A stretch of DNA of 64,000 nt, from positions 62,001-126,000 of the forward strand of contig JAHCBA010000016.1 in assembly GCA_019634625.1 (NCBI GenBank). Direction: 5' to 3'. This DNA comes from Verrucomicrobiia bacterium. GTDB lineage: Bacteria; Verrucomicrobiota; Verrucomicrobiia; Limisphaerales; CAIMTB01. The notes beneath the pieces were generated by a model. The model saw only the letters and a program-made list of their open reading frames with translations. It searched no databases and was not told where the DNA came from. Below are positions 28,425 through 37,811 of the stretch, piece by piece (positions within the stretch are counted from its first letter, which is position 1; each line of letters begins with the position of its first letter). The translations under genes and the position numbers were made by a program.

Positions 28425-28604
28425 GGGAGGTGGGTGGGGCTGGGGCAAGGGTCCTGATCCCAGGTTCGGCACGCACGAGACAGGACGGAATTTGCACGAA
28501 GCCGCGAACGAAGGTGTGAAGGACACGATGGAGGCTGGGTTTGATCGAAGTTCATGTCCTTCGAGTGCCGAATGACGCCAGCGCCGTGTGGCCCCGGCGG
28601 GGTC

Positions 28605-29819
28605 ATGCGAGGAGACCGGACGGGGTTCGATTCTTTGGGGCGTGCGGCACATGTCCTGTGGATTTCCTGTGTCGGGGAAAAGGGCGGGGCGGAGGTGTAC
28701 CTGCTGAACTTCCTTCGGCATTTGGACCGGCGTCGGTACCGGGCTTCGGTGGTGCTGTTGCGGCCGGGTCCGCTGGCGGGGGAACTCCGGGAGGCGGGCG
28801 CGACGGTGTATGAGTTCCGGCGGCATCGGATGCGGAACATGGCCGGGGTGCTGCGGGCAGTGGCGGGGATTCGCAGGCTGATTCGGGAAGAGAAGGTGGA
28901 CCTGGTGCATGCGAACGGGTTTCGGGCGCATGCGTACGGGGGCCTGGCGGCGCGGTGGGCCGGGGTGCCGGCGGTATGGTCGGTGCATGCGCCGGAGGCC
29001 GACCGGTCGCTGATCACCCGGGTGCTCACCCGGATTCCCGTGGCCGGTGTGGTGGCGAACTGTCCGCGGACGGCGGATTGGTACGCGGCGCGCGGATTCG
29101 AGGTGAGTATGGTTTGGCCGCCGGTGGACATGGAGCACTTGCGGCACCGGACCGGGCGGGAGGTGTTGGCACAACGGTATGGGGTACCGTCGGGGGGGAG
29201 GTGGGTCGCGATGGCATCACGATTGCAGCGGTACAAGGGCCATTCCTACCTGCTGCGGGCGGTGGCGGACCTGGTGTTGCGGAGTGGCGATGTGCAGGCA
29301 GTGATTCCGGGCGGGGCATTGTTCGGGATGGAGACGGATTATTTGGAGGCGTTACGGGGGGAGGCGCGGAGTCTTGGGATCGCGGGGCGCGTTCATTTTC
29401 CGGGGTTTGTGCCGGACGCGGACTTATACGGATTCATGGCGGGTGCGGAGGTGATGACGCATCCGGCGCTGGACGAGGACTTCGGGTTGGCGGTGGCCGA
29501 GGCGCAGGGATTGGAACGGCCGGTGGTGGCATTCGCGTCGGTGGGGCCGGGGGCGATCCTGGAGGATCGGGTCACCGGCCGGCTGGTGCCGGTGGGGGAT
29601 CAGGCGGCCTTCACGGGTGCGATGGAGGAGGTGCTGGGGATGTCGGAGGGCGAGCGTGCGAGGATGGGTCGGGCGGGGAGGGAGCGGGTGGAGAGGTTGT
29701 TTGGAGCGTCGGGAGGGACGCGGAGGCTGGAGCGGGTGTACGAGGCGTATTTGGGGGGACGGGCATTGCGGTGGGACGAGTGGCGCCAGCCGGTGGTCGA
29801 AGGGGAGGTGGAGGGTTGA
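28605..29819 (+). CDS. GT4-family glycosyltransferase
   Basis: This is a 404-residue GT-B fold glycosyltransferase that probably works at the cytoplasmic face in polysaccharide or glycolipid synthesis. The N-terminal acceptor domain shows 'HVLWISCVGEKGGAEVYLLNFLRHLD' and 'VDLVHANGFRAHAYGGLAARWAGVPAVWSVH'. The C-terminal donor domain shows 'WVAMASRLQRYKGHSYLLRA', 'GRVHFPGFVPDADLYGFMAGAEVMTHPALDEDFGLAVAEAQG', the usual E-x7-E nucleotide-sugar region, and 'VAFASVGPGAILEDRVTGRLVP'. The start is uncertain: ATG 28605 places a short tail before the first strand, while ATG 28554 adds 17 residues with no clear homology. It stands alone rather than in a polysaccharide cluster. Confidence 0.88.
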   Translation: MRGDRTGFDSLGRAAHVLWISCVGEKGGAEVYLLNFLRHLDRRRYRASVVLLRPGPLAGELREAGATVYEFRRHRMRNMAGVLRAVAGIRRLIREEKVDLVHANGFRAHAYGGLAARWAGVPAVWSVHAPEADRSLITRVLTRIPVAGVVANCPRTADWYAARGFEVSMVWPPVDMEHLRHRTGREVLAQRYGVPSGGRWVAMASRLQRYKGHSYLLRAVADLVLRSGDVQAVIPGGALFGMETDYLEALRGEARSLGIAGRVHFPGFVPDADLYGFMAGAEVMTHPALDEDFGLAVAEAQGLERPVVAFASVGPGAILEDRVTGRLVPVGDQAAFTGAMEEVLGMSEGERARMGRAGRERVERLFGASGGTRRLERVYEAYLGGRALRWDEWRQPVVEGEVEG

Positions 29820-30279
29820 GAGCGGAACCCGGATTTGGGACGAGCAACCGTACCAAGACCGCGACCTCTCGACCCAGCTTGATCGGGCCTCCAGCGAGGG
29901 TCGGCAGCGCCCCTTTGATGCCCTCGGCCGCCGCTCTGACCTCGGGCGGCAATCGGATCTGATCGAGAAGTTGGGCCTATAAATCCGCAAGAGGTGCGGC
30001 TTCGCTCCTCCGCTGTTGTTCACCCGCGGGCGAGCTTCCAACAACGTGGGAATGGAGAACTGCTGTTGGGTGTCCACGCTTCAGAGTGTCGGGGCTCGGG
30101 ATCTGGGCAGGGAGCTGGAGCATGGCTGTGGCTGGCTGAAGCCGGGACGACGAGGGGTGGGGGAAACCGGCCTAAATCGGGTCCGATGACCCCTGCGATC
30201 CCGGAAATGCCCCGCCCGCGGGATCCTCGCGCGCTGCAACCGTTCCATCGCGATCATCCTGCCCGGATCGCTAATCTAA
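29820..30279. other. Intergenic region with no recognised gene
   Basis: Downstream of the glycosyltransferase this interval holds no credible gene. An open frame on the plus strand at 29821-29982 continues past the glycosyltransferase region with a composition ('RDLSTQLDRASSEGRQ') unlike a complete protein and may be an old coding remnant. The AT-rich island that follows starts at about 30280. Confidence 0.4.
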
Positions 30280-30500
30280 TCTACGAGTCAGGCGCTTAGT
30301 TGATGACGATACACCAGCCCGGAGCCCGGTACTCCAACTCCAACTAGACTAAGAAACCCATGTGGAGGCGGGGCGATCGATGGTGTCGCGGGTCGTCAAC
30401 AGCATTGGGCCGGTCCCATTGTTTCCTGTTGTCCTGGTTCGCGTCGTCAACAATACAAGATGCAATTTATAATGCCGGTCCCATTGTTTTTGACTTGGAC
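30280..30500. repeat. AT-rich island with GTCAACA...GCCGGTCCC repeats, island 2
   Basis: Two plus-strand units start GTCAACA at 30393 and 30445, each leading to the direct repeat GCCGGTCCCATTGTTT (about 30409-30425 and 30474-30490). A minus-strand unit related to island 1 (GAGTCAGGCGCTTAGTTGAT) lies at about 30285. It sits between the glycosyltransferase and the end of the SGNH/TPR gene. Confidence 0.6.
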
Positions 30501-30601
30501 CAAGTAGGGCAAAGGACCGGACGCGGATCCGGTCAGCTTGAGCTTGGAGTCCGTCGCGCAGGCTCAAGGCCAATGGGATGGGCGTCGGCGATCCCGCGGG
30601 G

Positions 30602-32917
30602 TCAGGGTGAGCGGCCGCGGACGATGACTTCGGCGAGGGCGCGTTTGGCGTCTTCGTCCCGGGGGTTAAGGCGGACGGCTTCGGCGAGGTGATGAGCGGC
30701 TTCGGGCCAGCGCTGGAGGCGGGCGAGGGCGATGCCGAGATTGAATTGGGCGCGGGCGTGATCGGGTCGGAGACGGAGGGTTTCGGCGAACTGTTCCCGG
30801 GCTGGTTCGAGGCGGTCCTGCATGGCGTATTCGACACCGAGAAGGTAGCGGGCCTCCCAGGAGGCGGGGTCGAGGGAGACGGCGGTTTCGAGGCTGGCGA
30901 TGGCGTCGGCGGTGCGTCGATCGGCTCCGTAGGCATGAGCGAGGCGGATGTGGGCGCGGGCCTGATCGGGTTGGAGGCGGACGGCGGCAAGGGCGGCGGG
31001 GATGGCCTGGGCAGGACGACCGCGGGCGAGGAACACCTCGGTCAGTTCGAGGTGAGCTTCGGGCCAGTCCGGTTGCAGGGCCACGGCGCGTTCGATGAGC
31101 GGTTGGGCATCGTCGGGGCGTCCGGCGAGGCGTCGGAGGCTGCCTGCCTGAAGCCAGGCCACAGGGTGGTGGGGAAGCCATTCCCGGACGCGGTCCCACT
31201 CGGCGATGGCACCATTGAGATCCCCGATTGCCTCGAGGAACTCGGCGTGGCTGCGGCGGAGGTGATGATCGGATGGGGCGGAAGCGACGGCGTTGGTGAA
31301 GATGCCCCGGACGAACCGGGCGGTTTCAGGGGTGAGGGCGCGGCGCTGCCTGGCGGCTTCGGCGGCGAGGAGATCGATTTGTTCGGCGTGATTGACGCGG
31401 TTGGTGAAGGGGGCGTCCACGCAGCGTCGGAGCATGATTTCGACGGCGGCCGAGCGGGCCCAGGGGGTGAGGGCGAGACGGGTGGCGGAGGCCTCGGGGG
31501 AAATCCAGGAGCCGGCATCTCGGGTGCGGACAGGTTCCGGCAGGAGAGGCAGCAGGGCGTCGCCAAAGAGGCGGGCCAGGGCGTCATTGCCTTCGGGGGT
31601 GAAGTGGACGTGTTCGTAGAACCACTCCGATCCGGCCACACCTTCGGGGGAGCGTTCGGCGAGGGCGGCCGCGCTGTCGATGAACCCCGCCGAGGTCTCC
31701 GTGGCGACCTGACGGATGATGGCGTTAAGGGGTGCGTCGGTTCGGAGCGGGATGGTGTCGCGGTCCACGGCCCGCTGGTAGGCCGCCGCGGCGAGGGTGG
31801 AATCGGACTGGAGGGTCCAGGCCCTGGCCGACTCGAAGTGGAGGGCGGCATGGGAATCGTCGAGGGAGCGGGCCTGACTGAAGGACTCGATGGCGGCCGT
31901 GGCATTCTCGGAGGCGAGGGCGGTGCGGCCTGATTCGTAATGGCGGGTCCATTCCTCGCGTTGCGCCGCGGGGAGATCGGGACGCAAGAGGGAACCGAAC
32001 GGGCCGCAGTCGCGGAGGTTGACGGCGACGGAGCTGAGGAGGACCTGGGCGCCGGAGGACTGGCCGGCGCGGACGATGTCGCGGAGGTTGCGTTGGAAGG
32101 AGGTTTGGACCCGGGCGCGTTCCGGGACGTCTCCGGCGATGGAGTCGGAAGCGAGGACGCGAACGCCGGCCCATTGGCTGCTTCCGGAGGCGGAACCGCG
32201 GAGCCGGGCGACGGTGGCTTCGAGGGCCTGGCCGAGGCGGGTGGAGCGGGCGGCGAGGGAGGCGCGGACCCACCACCAGGGCGGGGCTTTGCGGCCGAGG
32301 ACGGTGCCGGCGCCGAAGGGGCCGAGCATTTCGTTATTGCCGGCGAAGACGATCCAGTAATCGGCATCCAGGGCGGCGCCCTGGCGGGCCATGGGCACCA
32401 GGGCATGGGAGTTGATGGCGGTCATGGCCAGCGGGATCACCTCGAACGGGGTGGGGGCGAAGCGTTCCCTGAGGAGGACTTCGAGGTGGCGGGCGACGCC
32501 GAAGGCCGGTTTGGGATCGCCCATGGCGGCCGATTCGCCGAAGAGGAGGATCCGCACGGTGCCGTCAGGTTTCCGGCGTGCAATGGAGGTTGGGGGGGGG
32601 ACTCGCAGGAGGCCGGCCGGGAAGTGGGGGCGGCCGAAATGGGGATTCTCGACCCAACGTTCCGGGTCGTGGGAGGCGGGGACGAGGTACGAAGTGGGAT
32701 GGCCGTAGCCGATGGCGCGGAGGGCACCTTCGGCGAGGGCGAGGAAGGCGAGCGGCGCGATGAGCGCGATGAGGGCCTTGGGGAGCCATCCAGAGCGGGC
32801 TCGGGACGCCGTGGCGGCGGGGCGGGCGGGGGATGAACGACGCTTGCTCAAGTGGCGGCAGGGTAGGAAAGCCGGGGTTGGGCGACGAACAATTTTGGGG
32901 AGGGAGCGATCCTCCAT
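30602..32917 (-). CDS. Membrane-anchored SGNH-hydrolase-like protein with TPR repeats
   Basis: This 771-residue protein has one hydrophobic segment near residues 48-66 ('ALIALIAPLAFLALAEGALR'), so it is probably anchored with the rest outside. An SGNH/GDSL-like hydrolase domain follows, with block I 'ILLFGESAAMGDPKPAFG' (catalytic Ser), block III 'WIVFAGNNEMLGPFG' (Asn), and block V 'WFYEHVHFTPEGNDALARLFG' (His). A long insert separates these blocks. The C-terminal 220 residues are TPR repeats ('HPVAWLQAGSLRRLAGRPDDAQPLIERAVALQP', 'ARAQFNLGIALARLQRWPEAAHHLAEAVRLNP'). The combination is typical of Verrucomicrobiota and related groups, where such proteins may modify exported polysaccharides; that is inference. 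The start may be internal (residue 24 region). Confidence 0.82.
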   Translation of the reverse strand: MEDRSLPKIVRRPTPAFLPCRHLSKRRSSPARPAATASRARSGWLPKALIALIAPLAFLALAEGALRAIGYGHPTSYLVPASHDPERWVENPHFGRPHFPAGLLRVPPPTSIARRKPDGTVRILLFGESAAMGDPKPAFGVARHLEVLLRERFAPTPFEVIPLAMTAINSHALVPMARQGAALDADYWIVFAGNNEMLGPFGAGTVLGRKAPPWWWVRASLAARSTRLGQALEATVARLRGSASGSSQWAGVRVLASDSIAGDVPERARVQTSFQRNLRDIVRAGQSSGAQVLLSSVAVNLRDCGPFGSLLRPDLPAAQREEWTRHYESGRTALASENATAAIESFSQARSLDDSHAALHFESARAWTLQSDSTLAAAAYQRAVDRDTIPLRTDAPLNAIIRQVATETSAGFIDSAAALAERSPEGVAGSEWFYEHVHFTPEGNDALARLFGDALLPLLPEPVRTRDAGSWISPEASATRLALTPWARSAAVEIMLRRCVDAPFTNRVNHAEQIDLLAAEAARQRRALTPETARFVRGIFTNAVASAPSDHHLRRSHAEFLEAIGDLNGAIAEWDRVREWLPHHPVAWLQAGSLRRLAGRPDDAQPLIERAVALQPDWPEAHLELTEVFLARGRPAQAIPAALAAVRLQPDQARAHIRLAHAYGADRRTADAIASLETAVSLDPASWEARYLLGVEYAMQDRLEPAREQFAETLRLRPDHARAQFNLGIALARLQRWPEAAHHLAEAVRLNPRDEDAKRALAEVIVRGRSP

Positions 32918-33097
32918 CTCAATGCTGCATCAACCTGCCGGTCGCCCCGGGGGCCCCGTGACGCCGAGGACCGGTGCAGGCGCCGCCACCCGACTCCGGC
33001 AAGGGCCGTCCTGAGACCCGTTCGCCGGCGCGCCCGAGGCACATCGGGGGAGGCGCATCTGCGATGCAGGTCCCATGGCGCATTCCAAACCGGAACA

Positions 33098-33129
33098 TTG
33101 ACGGCGCTGGCGTCGGGTGTTTCTATATT
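33098..33129 (+). promoter_or_regulatory. Sigma-70-like promoter of the arsenic island
   Basis: A -35-like TTGACG (33098-33103) is followed by a -10-like TATATT (33124-33129). The spacer is 20 bases, longer than ideal. The -10 element overlaps the palindrome at 33125-33148, a usual place for repressor control. Confidence 0.4.
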
Positions 33130-33148
33130 TCGCGTCAGAACGAAATAT
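33125..33148. promoter_or_regulatory. Candidate ArsR operator
   Basis: A perfect inverted repeat with arms ATATTTCG and CGAAATAT is separated by 8 bases. It ends 12 bases before the first codon of the arsR fragment at 33161. ArsR-family repressors typically bind such AT-rich palindromes overlapping their own promoter and release it when arsenite binds. Confidence 0.5.
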
Positions 33149-33160
33149 TGTGGCCCGCCG

Positions 33161-33205
33161 ATGCCCGAGTTCATGAACGTCACCGATGCGCTCGCCGACG
33201 CGGGT
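33161..33205 (+). pseudogene. arsR: 5' fragment of a split arsR gene (first 15 codons)
   Basis: The reading frame from ATG 33161 gives 'MPEFMNVTDALADAG', which matches the N-terminus of ArsR repressors ('M-x-x-FM-x-(I/V)T-x-ALAD-x-x-R'). The homology stops there and the frame runs on into unrelated sequence. The next expected ArsR residues (R-S-R-V-I-V) are found in the fragment that begins at 35975. An operator-like palindrome sits immediately upstream. If translated, the fragment yields no DNA-binding domain. Confidence 0.65.
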
Positions 33206-33351
33206 CATGGATGTCGGCAGCGAGGATTCCCCGAAGCTGACCAGGCACCTCCCCGATGGAGGGGAACCGATGGCGGTCCATCGCCGAGTCCGGGCCGGGA
33301 TTCGTCGGTTTACGGGGATGCTTCCCGGTTCGCCAACCTCCCGATTCCATC

Positions 33352-34449
<1,098 letters not shown>

Positions 34450-34457
34450 ACGCCCCC

Positions 34458-35126
34458 ATGCCCTCCATGCCACCGGACCTCGATCACCCTGGCGTCGCAG
34501 CCGCCGATCCGATGCCGCGGCTGCGCCAGACTCTCCGGGCGTTCATCGGCTCCAGAGTCCGGGATTCGTCGCTGGCCGACGATCTTGCCCAGGAGACGCT
34601 TCTGCGGGTCGAGACGCGCCTCCAGACCTTGCGACGCCGGGATCGACTTGAGGCGTGGGTCCTGCAGATCGCTCGAAACACCATCGCCGATCACTTCCGA
34701 AAGAGCCGGGAGATCGAGGAGTTCGAAGAGACGGCGCATGGACCTTGGCTCGCTGTCGCGGACCCGACGCCGTCCGCAGAGGACGAAGCCCTCAATTTGG
34801 AGTTGCGAAGCTATGTCCGGTCGGTCGTGGACCGTCTGCCGCCCCTCTATCGCGAGGCCATTCAGTCGATCGAATTGGAGGGTTTGTCCCAGGTGGAACT
34901 GGCCCGCCGTCTCGGGCTCTCCGTTTCGGCCGCGAAGTCCAGGGTTCAGCGGGGGCGGGCCATGCTGCGGAAGGAAATGGAACGATGCTGCCACTGGGAA
35001 ACGGACCGCTACGGCAAGGTCCTGGGGGTCGAACCGCGAGGCGCATGCGCGTGCCAGAACTCCGACCCCGTCGGCTGCGACGAAAAGTCTGCGTCCATTT
35101 CCGCGCCGGTCCGTCCTCTCGTGTGA
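34458..35126 (+). CDS. sigZ: SigZ-like ECF sigma factor with cysteine-rich tail
   Basis: This is a 222-residue group 4 (ECF) RNA polymerase sigma factor. Region 2 is 'DSSLADDLAQETLLRVETRLQTLRRRDRLEAWVLQIARNTIADHFRK' in pieces, region 4 is 'LPPLYREAIQSIELEGLSQVELARRLGLSVSAAKSRVQRGRAML'. After region 4, the tail holds five cysteines ('RCCHW', 'ACACQN', 'VGCDEK'), a potential metal or metalloid site. SigZ-type proteins with such tails do occur beside arsenic genes. No anti-sigma factor gene is adjacent, so the tail may itself be the sensor; that is inference. It starts 8 bases after acr3 and ends 26 bases before arsM. Confidence 0.88.
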   Translation: MPSMPPDLDHPGVAAADPMPRLRQTLRAFIGSRVRDSSLADDLAQETLLRVETRLQTLRRRDRLEAWVLQIARNTIADHFRKSREIEEFEETAHGPWLAVADPTPSAEDEALNLELRSYVRSVVDRLPPLYREAIQSIELEGLSQVELARRLGLSVSAAKSRVQRGRAMLRKEMERCCHWETDRYGKVLGVEPRGACACQNSDPVGCDEKSASISAPVRPLV

Positions 35127-35152
35127 ACATTGGAAACCAGGAGACCACGAAC

Positions 35153-35974
35153 ATGAATACGACGACTGAAACCACCCCGACCCAACACGATGGCATCCGC
35201 CAGCAGGTCCGTGCGCGCTATGGCGAAATCGCCCGCGAGGACCAACGGGGTTGTGGCTGTGCCCCGTCCTGCTGCACGCCCGGCGGGGGTCATCTCGCCG
35301 CCACCAAGGCCATGACCCTGGGCTATTCCGCGGAGGATCTCGCCAGCGTCCCGGAAGGTTCCGAACTCGGGCTCGGTTGTGGCAATCCCACCGCCATCGC
35401 CTCGATCCAACCCGGTGAAACGGTCGTGGACCTCGGCAGCGGTGCGGGATTCGACTGCTTTCTGGCCGCCCGCCGGGTCGGAGACCAGGGGCGGGTCCTG
35501 GGCGTGGACATGACGCCCGACATGATCAGCAAAGCCCGGGCCAATGCCGAAAAGGGCGGTTCCGTGAACGTCGAGTTCCGCCTGGGCGAGATCGAGGCCC
35601 TCCCCGTCGCGGATGGTGTCGCCGATCTCATCCTGTCGAACTGCGTCGTCAACCTGTCCCCGGACAAGGCCCGGGTCTATCGGGAGGCATTTCGAGTGCT
35701 CAAACCCGGCGGACGCCTCGCCCTCTCCGACATCGTCGCACTCCAACCCATCCCGTCCGCGCTGAAGACCGACATGGCGGCCTATACCGGCTGCGTTGCA
35801 GGCGCCGCATCACCTGCCGAACTGGAGGCCATGCTGGCCGCAGCCGGTTTCGTCGGGGTCCGGGTGGACGTCAAGGCCGCGAGCCGGGAATTCATCAGCG
35901 AATGGATCCCGGGTCAGAACACCGGCGACTTCGTGGCCTCGGCGAATATCACGGGACGGAAGCCACAGGCCTGA
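35153..35974 (+). CDS. arsM: Arsenite S-adenosylmethionine methyltransferase ArsM
   Basis: This is a 273-residue enzyme that methylates As(III) with S-adenosylmethionine, giving volatile or less retained methylarsenicals. It begins with the cysteine cluster 'GCGCAPSCCTPGGGH', then the SAM fold 'GETVVDLGSGAGFDCFLAARRVG', 'VLGVDMTPDMISKARANAEKGG' and 'VADLILSNCVVNLSPDKARVYREAFRVLKPGGRLALSDIV'. The conserved arsenic-binding cysteines are in 'SNCVVNL' and 'YTGCVAGA'. ATG 35153 has a ribosome binding site (CCAGGAGA) and matches the usual start. The frame of the following arsR fragment is the same as that of arsM, separated only by the arsM stop codon. Confidence 0.95.
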   Translation: MNTTTETTPTQHDGIRQQVRARYGEIAREDQRGCGCAPSCCTPGGGHLAATKAMTLGYSAEDLASVPEGSELGLGCGNPTAIASIQPGETVVDLGSGAGFDCFLAARRVGDQGRVLGVDMTPDMISKARANAEKGGSVNVEFRLGEIEALPVADGVADLILSNCVVNLSPDKARVYREAFRVLKPGGRLALSDIVALQPIPSALKTDMAAYTGCVAGAASPAELEAMLAAAGFVGVRVDVKAASREFISEWIPGQNTGDFVASANITGRKPQA

Positions 35975-36211
35975 AGGTCCCGTGTGATCGTCGATGAACT
36001 TTCTCGCGGCGAGCGCTGCGTCTGCGAACTGGCCGGGATGGTCGGGTCGGAAATGCCCACCGTCTCGCGTCAGCTCTCGATCCTGAAGAACGCCGGTATC
36101 GTCGATGACGACAAACGCGGCACCCAGGTCTTCTACCGCCTGATGACGCCCTGCGTGATGAAGTTCTTTCAGTGCGTCCGGGACGTGAAATCCAACGGGG
36201 GCAGCCGATGA
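35975..36211 (+). pseudogene. arsR: 3' fragment of the split arsR gene (78 codons)
   Basis: The frame directly after the arsM stop reads 'RSRVIVDELSRGERCVCELAG', then 'MPTVSRQLSILKNAGIVDDDKRGTQVFYRLMTPCVMKFFQCV'. This is the winged-helix part of an ArsR repressor, including the 'CVC' arsenite-binding motif. The N-terminal helix is missing. A GTG at 35984 could start a 75-residue product. Added to the 15 codons at 33161-33205 it gives a 93-residue protein with normal spacing ('ALADAG' + 'RSRVIV'). It might still be made as a truncated protein, but would lack the helix that helps form the dimer. Confidence 0.7.
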
Positions 36212-36403
36212 CCCTTTTCCACCCCTAAGATTCGCGCATGAGCTAAATAGCTTGTCTGCTTTCATTCATGAACGCGGCCTCGCTCAGCCTCCCTGCCTCT
36301 TGGCGCAGGGAACTCCGGGTCCTGGGTTGGATGGCCGGCATCTGGCTTGTCCGCACTTCGCCTTGATTCCACTCCCAATCCCAACCCCCAACCACCTGAT
36401 TCC

Positions 36404-37075
36404 ATGAACGATCCCGTCGCTCGCCGCGAGTTCCTCACCGCCACCGGCGCCGCCGCCCTAGCGACAACCGCAACATCGGTCCTTGGAGCGGACGCCCCCA
36501 GCGGATCTCCGCTGAAGCTGTTGGGCGTCTCGTGCAGTCCGCGCAAGGGCATGACCACCGCCAAGGCAGTCCAAGCCGCCCTCGATGCCGCCAAGGCGGT
36601 TTCGCCCCGCATCGAGACCGAGTTGATCGACCTGGGCGGACTTTCAATCGCTCCCTGGTCGCCTCAGACGCCGGTGGACGACATGGCGCCCCTGCTGCCG
36701 AAGTTCCGCGATCCAGCACTCGCCGGCCTGATCCTCGGCTCGCCCTGCTACTTCCGGTCGTTGAGCGGGCTCGCCAAGTGCTTCCTGGAGCGTCTCGCGC
36801 CGTTGCGTGAGCCGGTGATGATCCTCGCCGACAAGCCCTTCGGCGTTGTGACGGTCGGAGCCTTCCGTAATGGCGGGCAGGAACTGACGATTCAGGAGGT
36901 CCAGGCCATCCTCCTCTGTTTTGGCATGGTCCCGGTGGGCGGCCACGCACCCGCCTTTCAGGGTGCCACACTCCTCTCCACGAACGACAGTGTCGCACAG
37001 GACGAACTCGGCCTGAGGACTGCCGCCCAGGTCGGCAGGCGCGTGGCCGAGATGAGTCTCTCCCAAGCCCGGTGA
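36404..37075 (+). CDS. Exported flavodoxin-like NADPH-dependent FMN reductase family protein
   Basis: This 223-residue protein begins with a twin-arginine-type leader ('ARREFLTATGAAALATTATSVLGADA') and then a flavodoxin-like fold: 'LLGVSCSPRKGMTTAKAVQAAL', 'GLILGSPCYFRSLSGLAKCFLERLA' and 'KPFGVVTVGAFRNGGQELTIQEVQ'. The first block is the phosphate-binding loop for FMN. Flavin reductases such as ArsH occur in arsenic operons, but this protein lacks close ArsH signatures and is predicted to be exported, so its link to arsenic is based on position only. It lies 192 bases after the arsR fragment, with no terminator seen between them. Confidence 0.8.
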   Translation: MNDPVARREFLTATGAAALATTATSVLGADAPSGSPLKLLGVSCSPRKGMTTAKAVQAALDAAKAVSPRIETELIDLGGLSIAPWSPQTPVDDMAPLLPKFRDPALAGLILGSPCYFRSLSGLAKCFLERLAPLREPVMILADKPFGVVTVGAFRNGGQELTIQEVQAILLCFGMVPVGGHAPAFQGATLLSTNDSVAQDELGLRTAAQVGRRVAEMSLSQAR

Positions 37076-37234
37076 AACAGAAGCCCCTCTCACACCCGCC
37101 TCGCGAGAGGATGCGTGCTGGCCCTCCGCACGAGTCGCTGTAATGCCAGGATCCCGCGGCCGCGGGATGATGAGCCTGAATGGGCGTCGCCATGGAAGCG
37201 GTTGGCGCCGGGGAGATCTGGCGGTACCACCTCA

Positions 37235-37261
37235 TTGACGGCAGGCTCGTTCGGGTAATAC
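37235..37261 (+). promoter_or_regulatory. Promoter-like sequence before the VapB-like gene
   Basis: TTGACG (37235-37240) and TAATAC (37256-37261) are separated by 15 bases, and the ATG at 37272 follows 10 bases later. The short leader would suit a toxin-antitoxin transcript. Confidence 0.3.
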
Positions 37262-37271
37262 GGCATTACGC

Positions 37272-37514
37272 ATGCCGACGCTCACGTTCAAGGTCACGGC
37301 CGAAGAGGCGCGGCACATCCGTGCCCTGGCCCGGCGCCAGAAGTTGACCGTCGCGGAATACCTGCGACGACAGGCACAACCGCCTGTTGATCGGGCACAG
37401 CCGATTGGCCGCGTCCGGTGCGCCTACACGGGAGCCTCGATCTTCGCGCCCGCGCCCGATCTCGCCCCCCTGACGACGGAGTCCGTCCGCAGCATGGTGG
37501 CGGAGTTCCCATGA
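37272..37514 (+). CDS. VapB/RHH-like antitoxin
   Basis: This is an 80-residue protein opening with a ribbon-helix-helix-like stretch ('MPTLTFKVTAEEARHIRALARRQKLTVAEYLRRQA'), in which a beta strand is followed by two helices, as in DNA-binding antitoxins. The remaining 45 residues would wrap around a toxin. Its stop overlaps by 4 bases (ATGA) the start of a PIN-domain fragment, the usual layout of VapBC modules. The partner toxin is broken, so this antitoxin is likely an orphan. Confidence 0.65.
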   Translation: MPTLTFKVTAEEARHIRALARRQKLTVAEYLRRQAQPPVDRAQPIGRVRCAYTGASIFAPAPDLAPLTTESVRSMVAEFP

Positions 37515-37798
37515 GGTATCTCGTCGGCGTCAATCTGCTCGTGGCTTGGGGGTGGGCGGATCATGCGGATCACGCGCGCGCCGCAGGTTGGATTGCGCAG
37601 GCAATGAAGAGCCAGGGTGTCGTGATCCTCACTGCCGGGGGTTGTCGAGGCGCGGAGAATCCGTCGGCCAGCCTCGGACTCCTGATTGTCGGGCGGAGAT
37701 ATTGGGTTTCTTCACAGAGCGTCGCCCTGGATCGCAGGGGGTTGCTCGCTGCCTCCTCACCCACAACTCCGGGATGCACCGTGCGCCATGGAGGTTGA
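37511..37798 (+). pseudogene. Truncated VapC-like PIN-domain toxin
   Basis: The frame begins 'MRYLVGVNLLVAWGWADHADHARAAGWIAQA', clearly the first helices of a PIN ribonuclease, in which the first catalytic Asp (normally 'L-D-V-N-x-L') is Gly. The homology ends around residue 40. The frame then runs through unrelated sequence and into half of a palindromic repeat at 37745-37779 before stopping. Both the Asp change and the missing C-terminal two thirds argue for an inactive toxin. Confidence 0.7.
37745..37779 (+). repeat. MITE-like palindromic repeat, right-arm fragment (copy 5)
   Basis: The sequence CCCACAACTCCGGGATGCAC preceded by GCTGCCTCCTCA matches the right end of copy 4. The left part is absent. 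It lies inside the frame of the broken PIN toxin. Confidence 0.75.
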
Positions 37799-37811
37799 CG
37801 ATGGCCGGTGT

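Noticed and set aside
36404-37075. ArsH assignment for the flavodoxin-like protein
   Set aside because: It carries an export leader and lacks close ArsH signatures; position alone is not enough.
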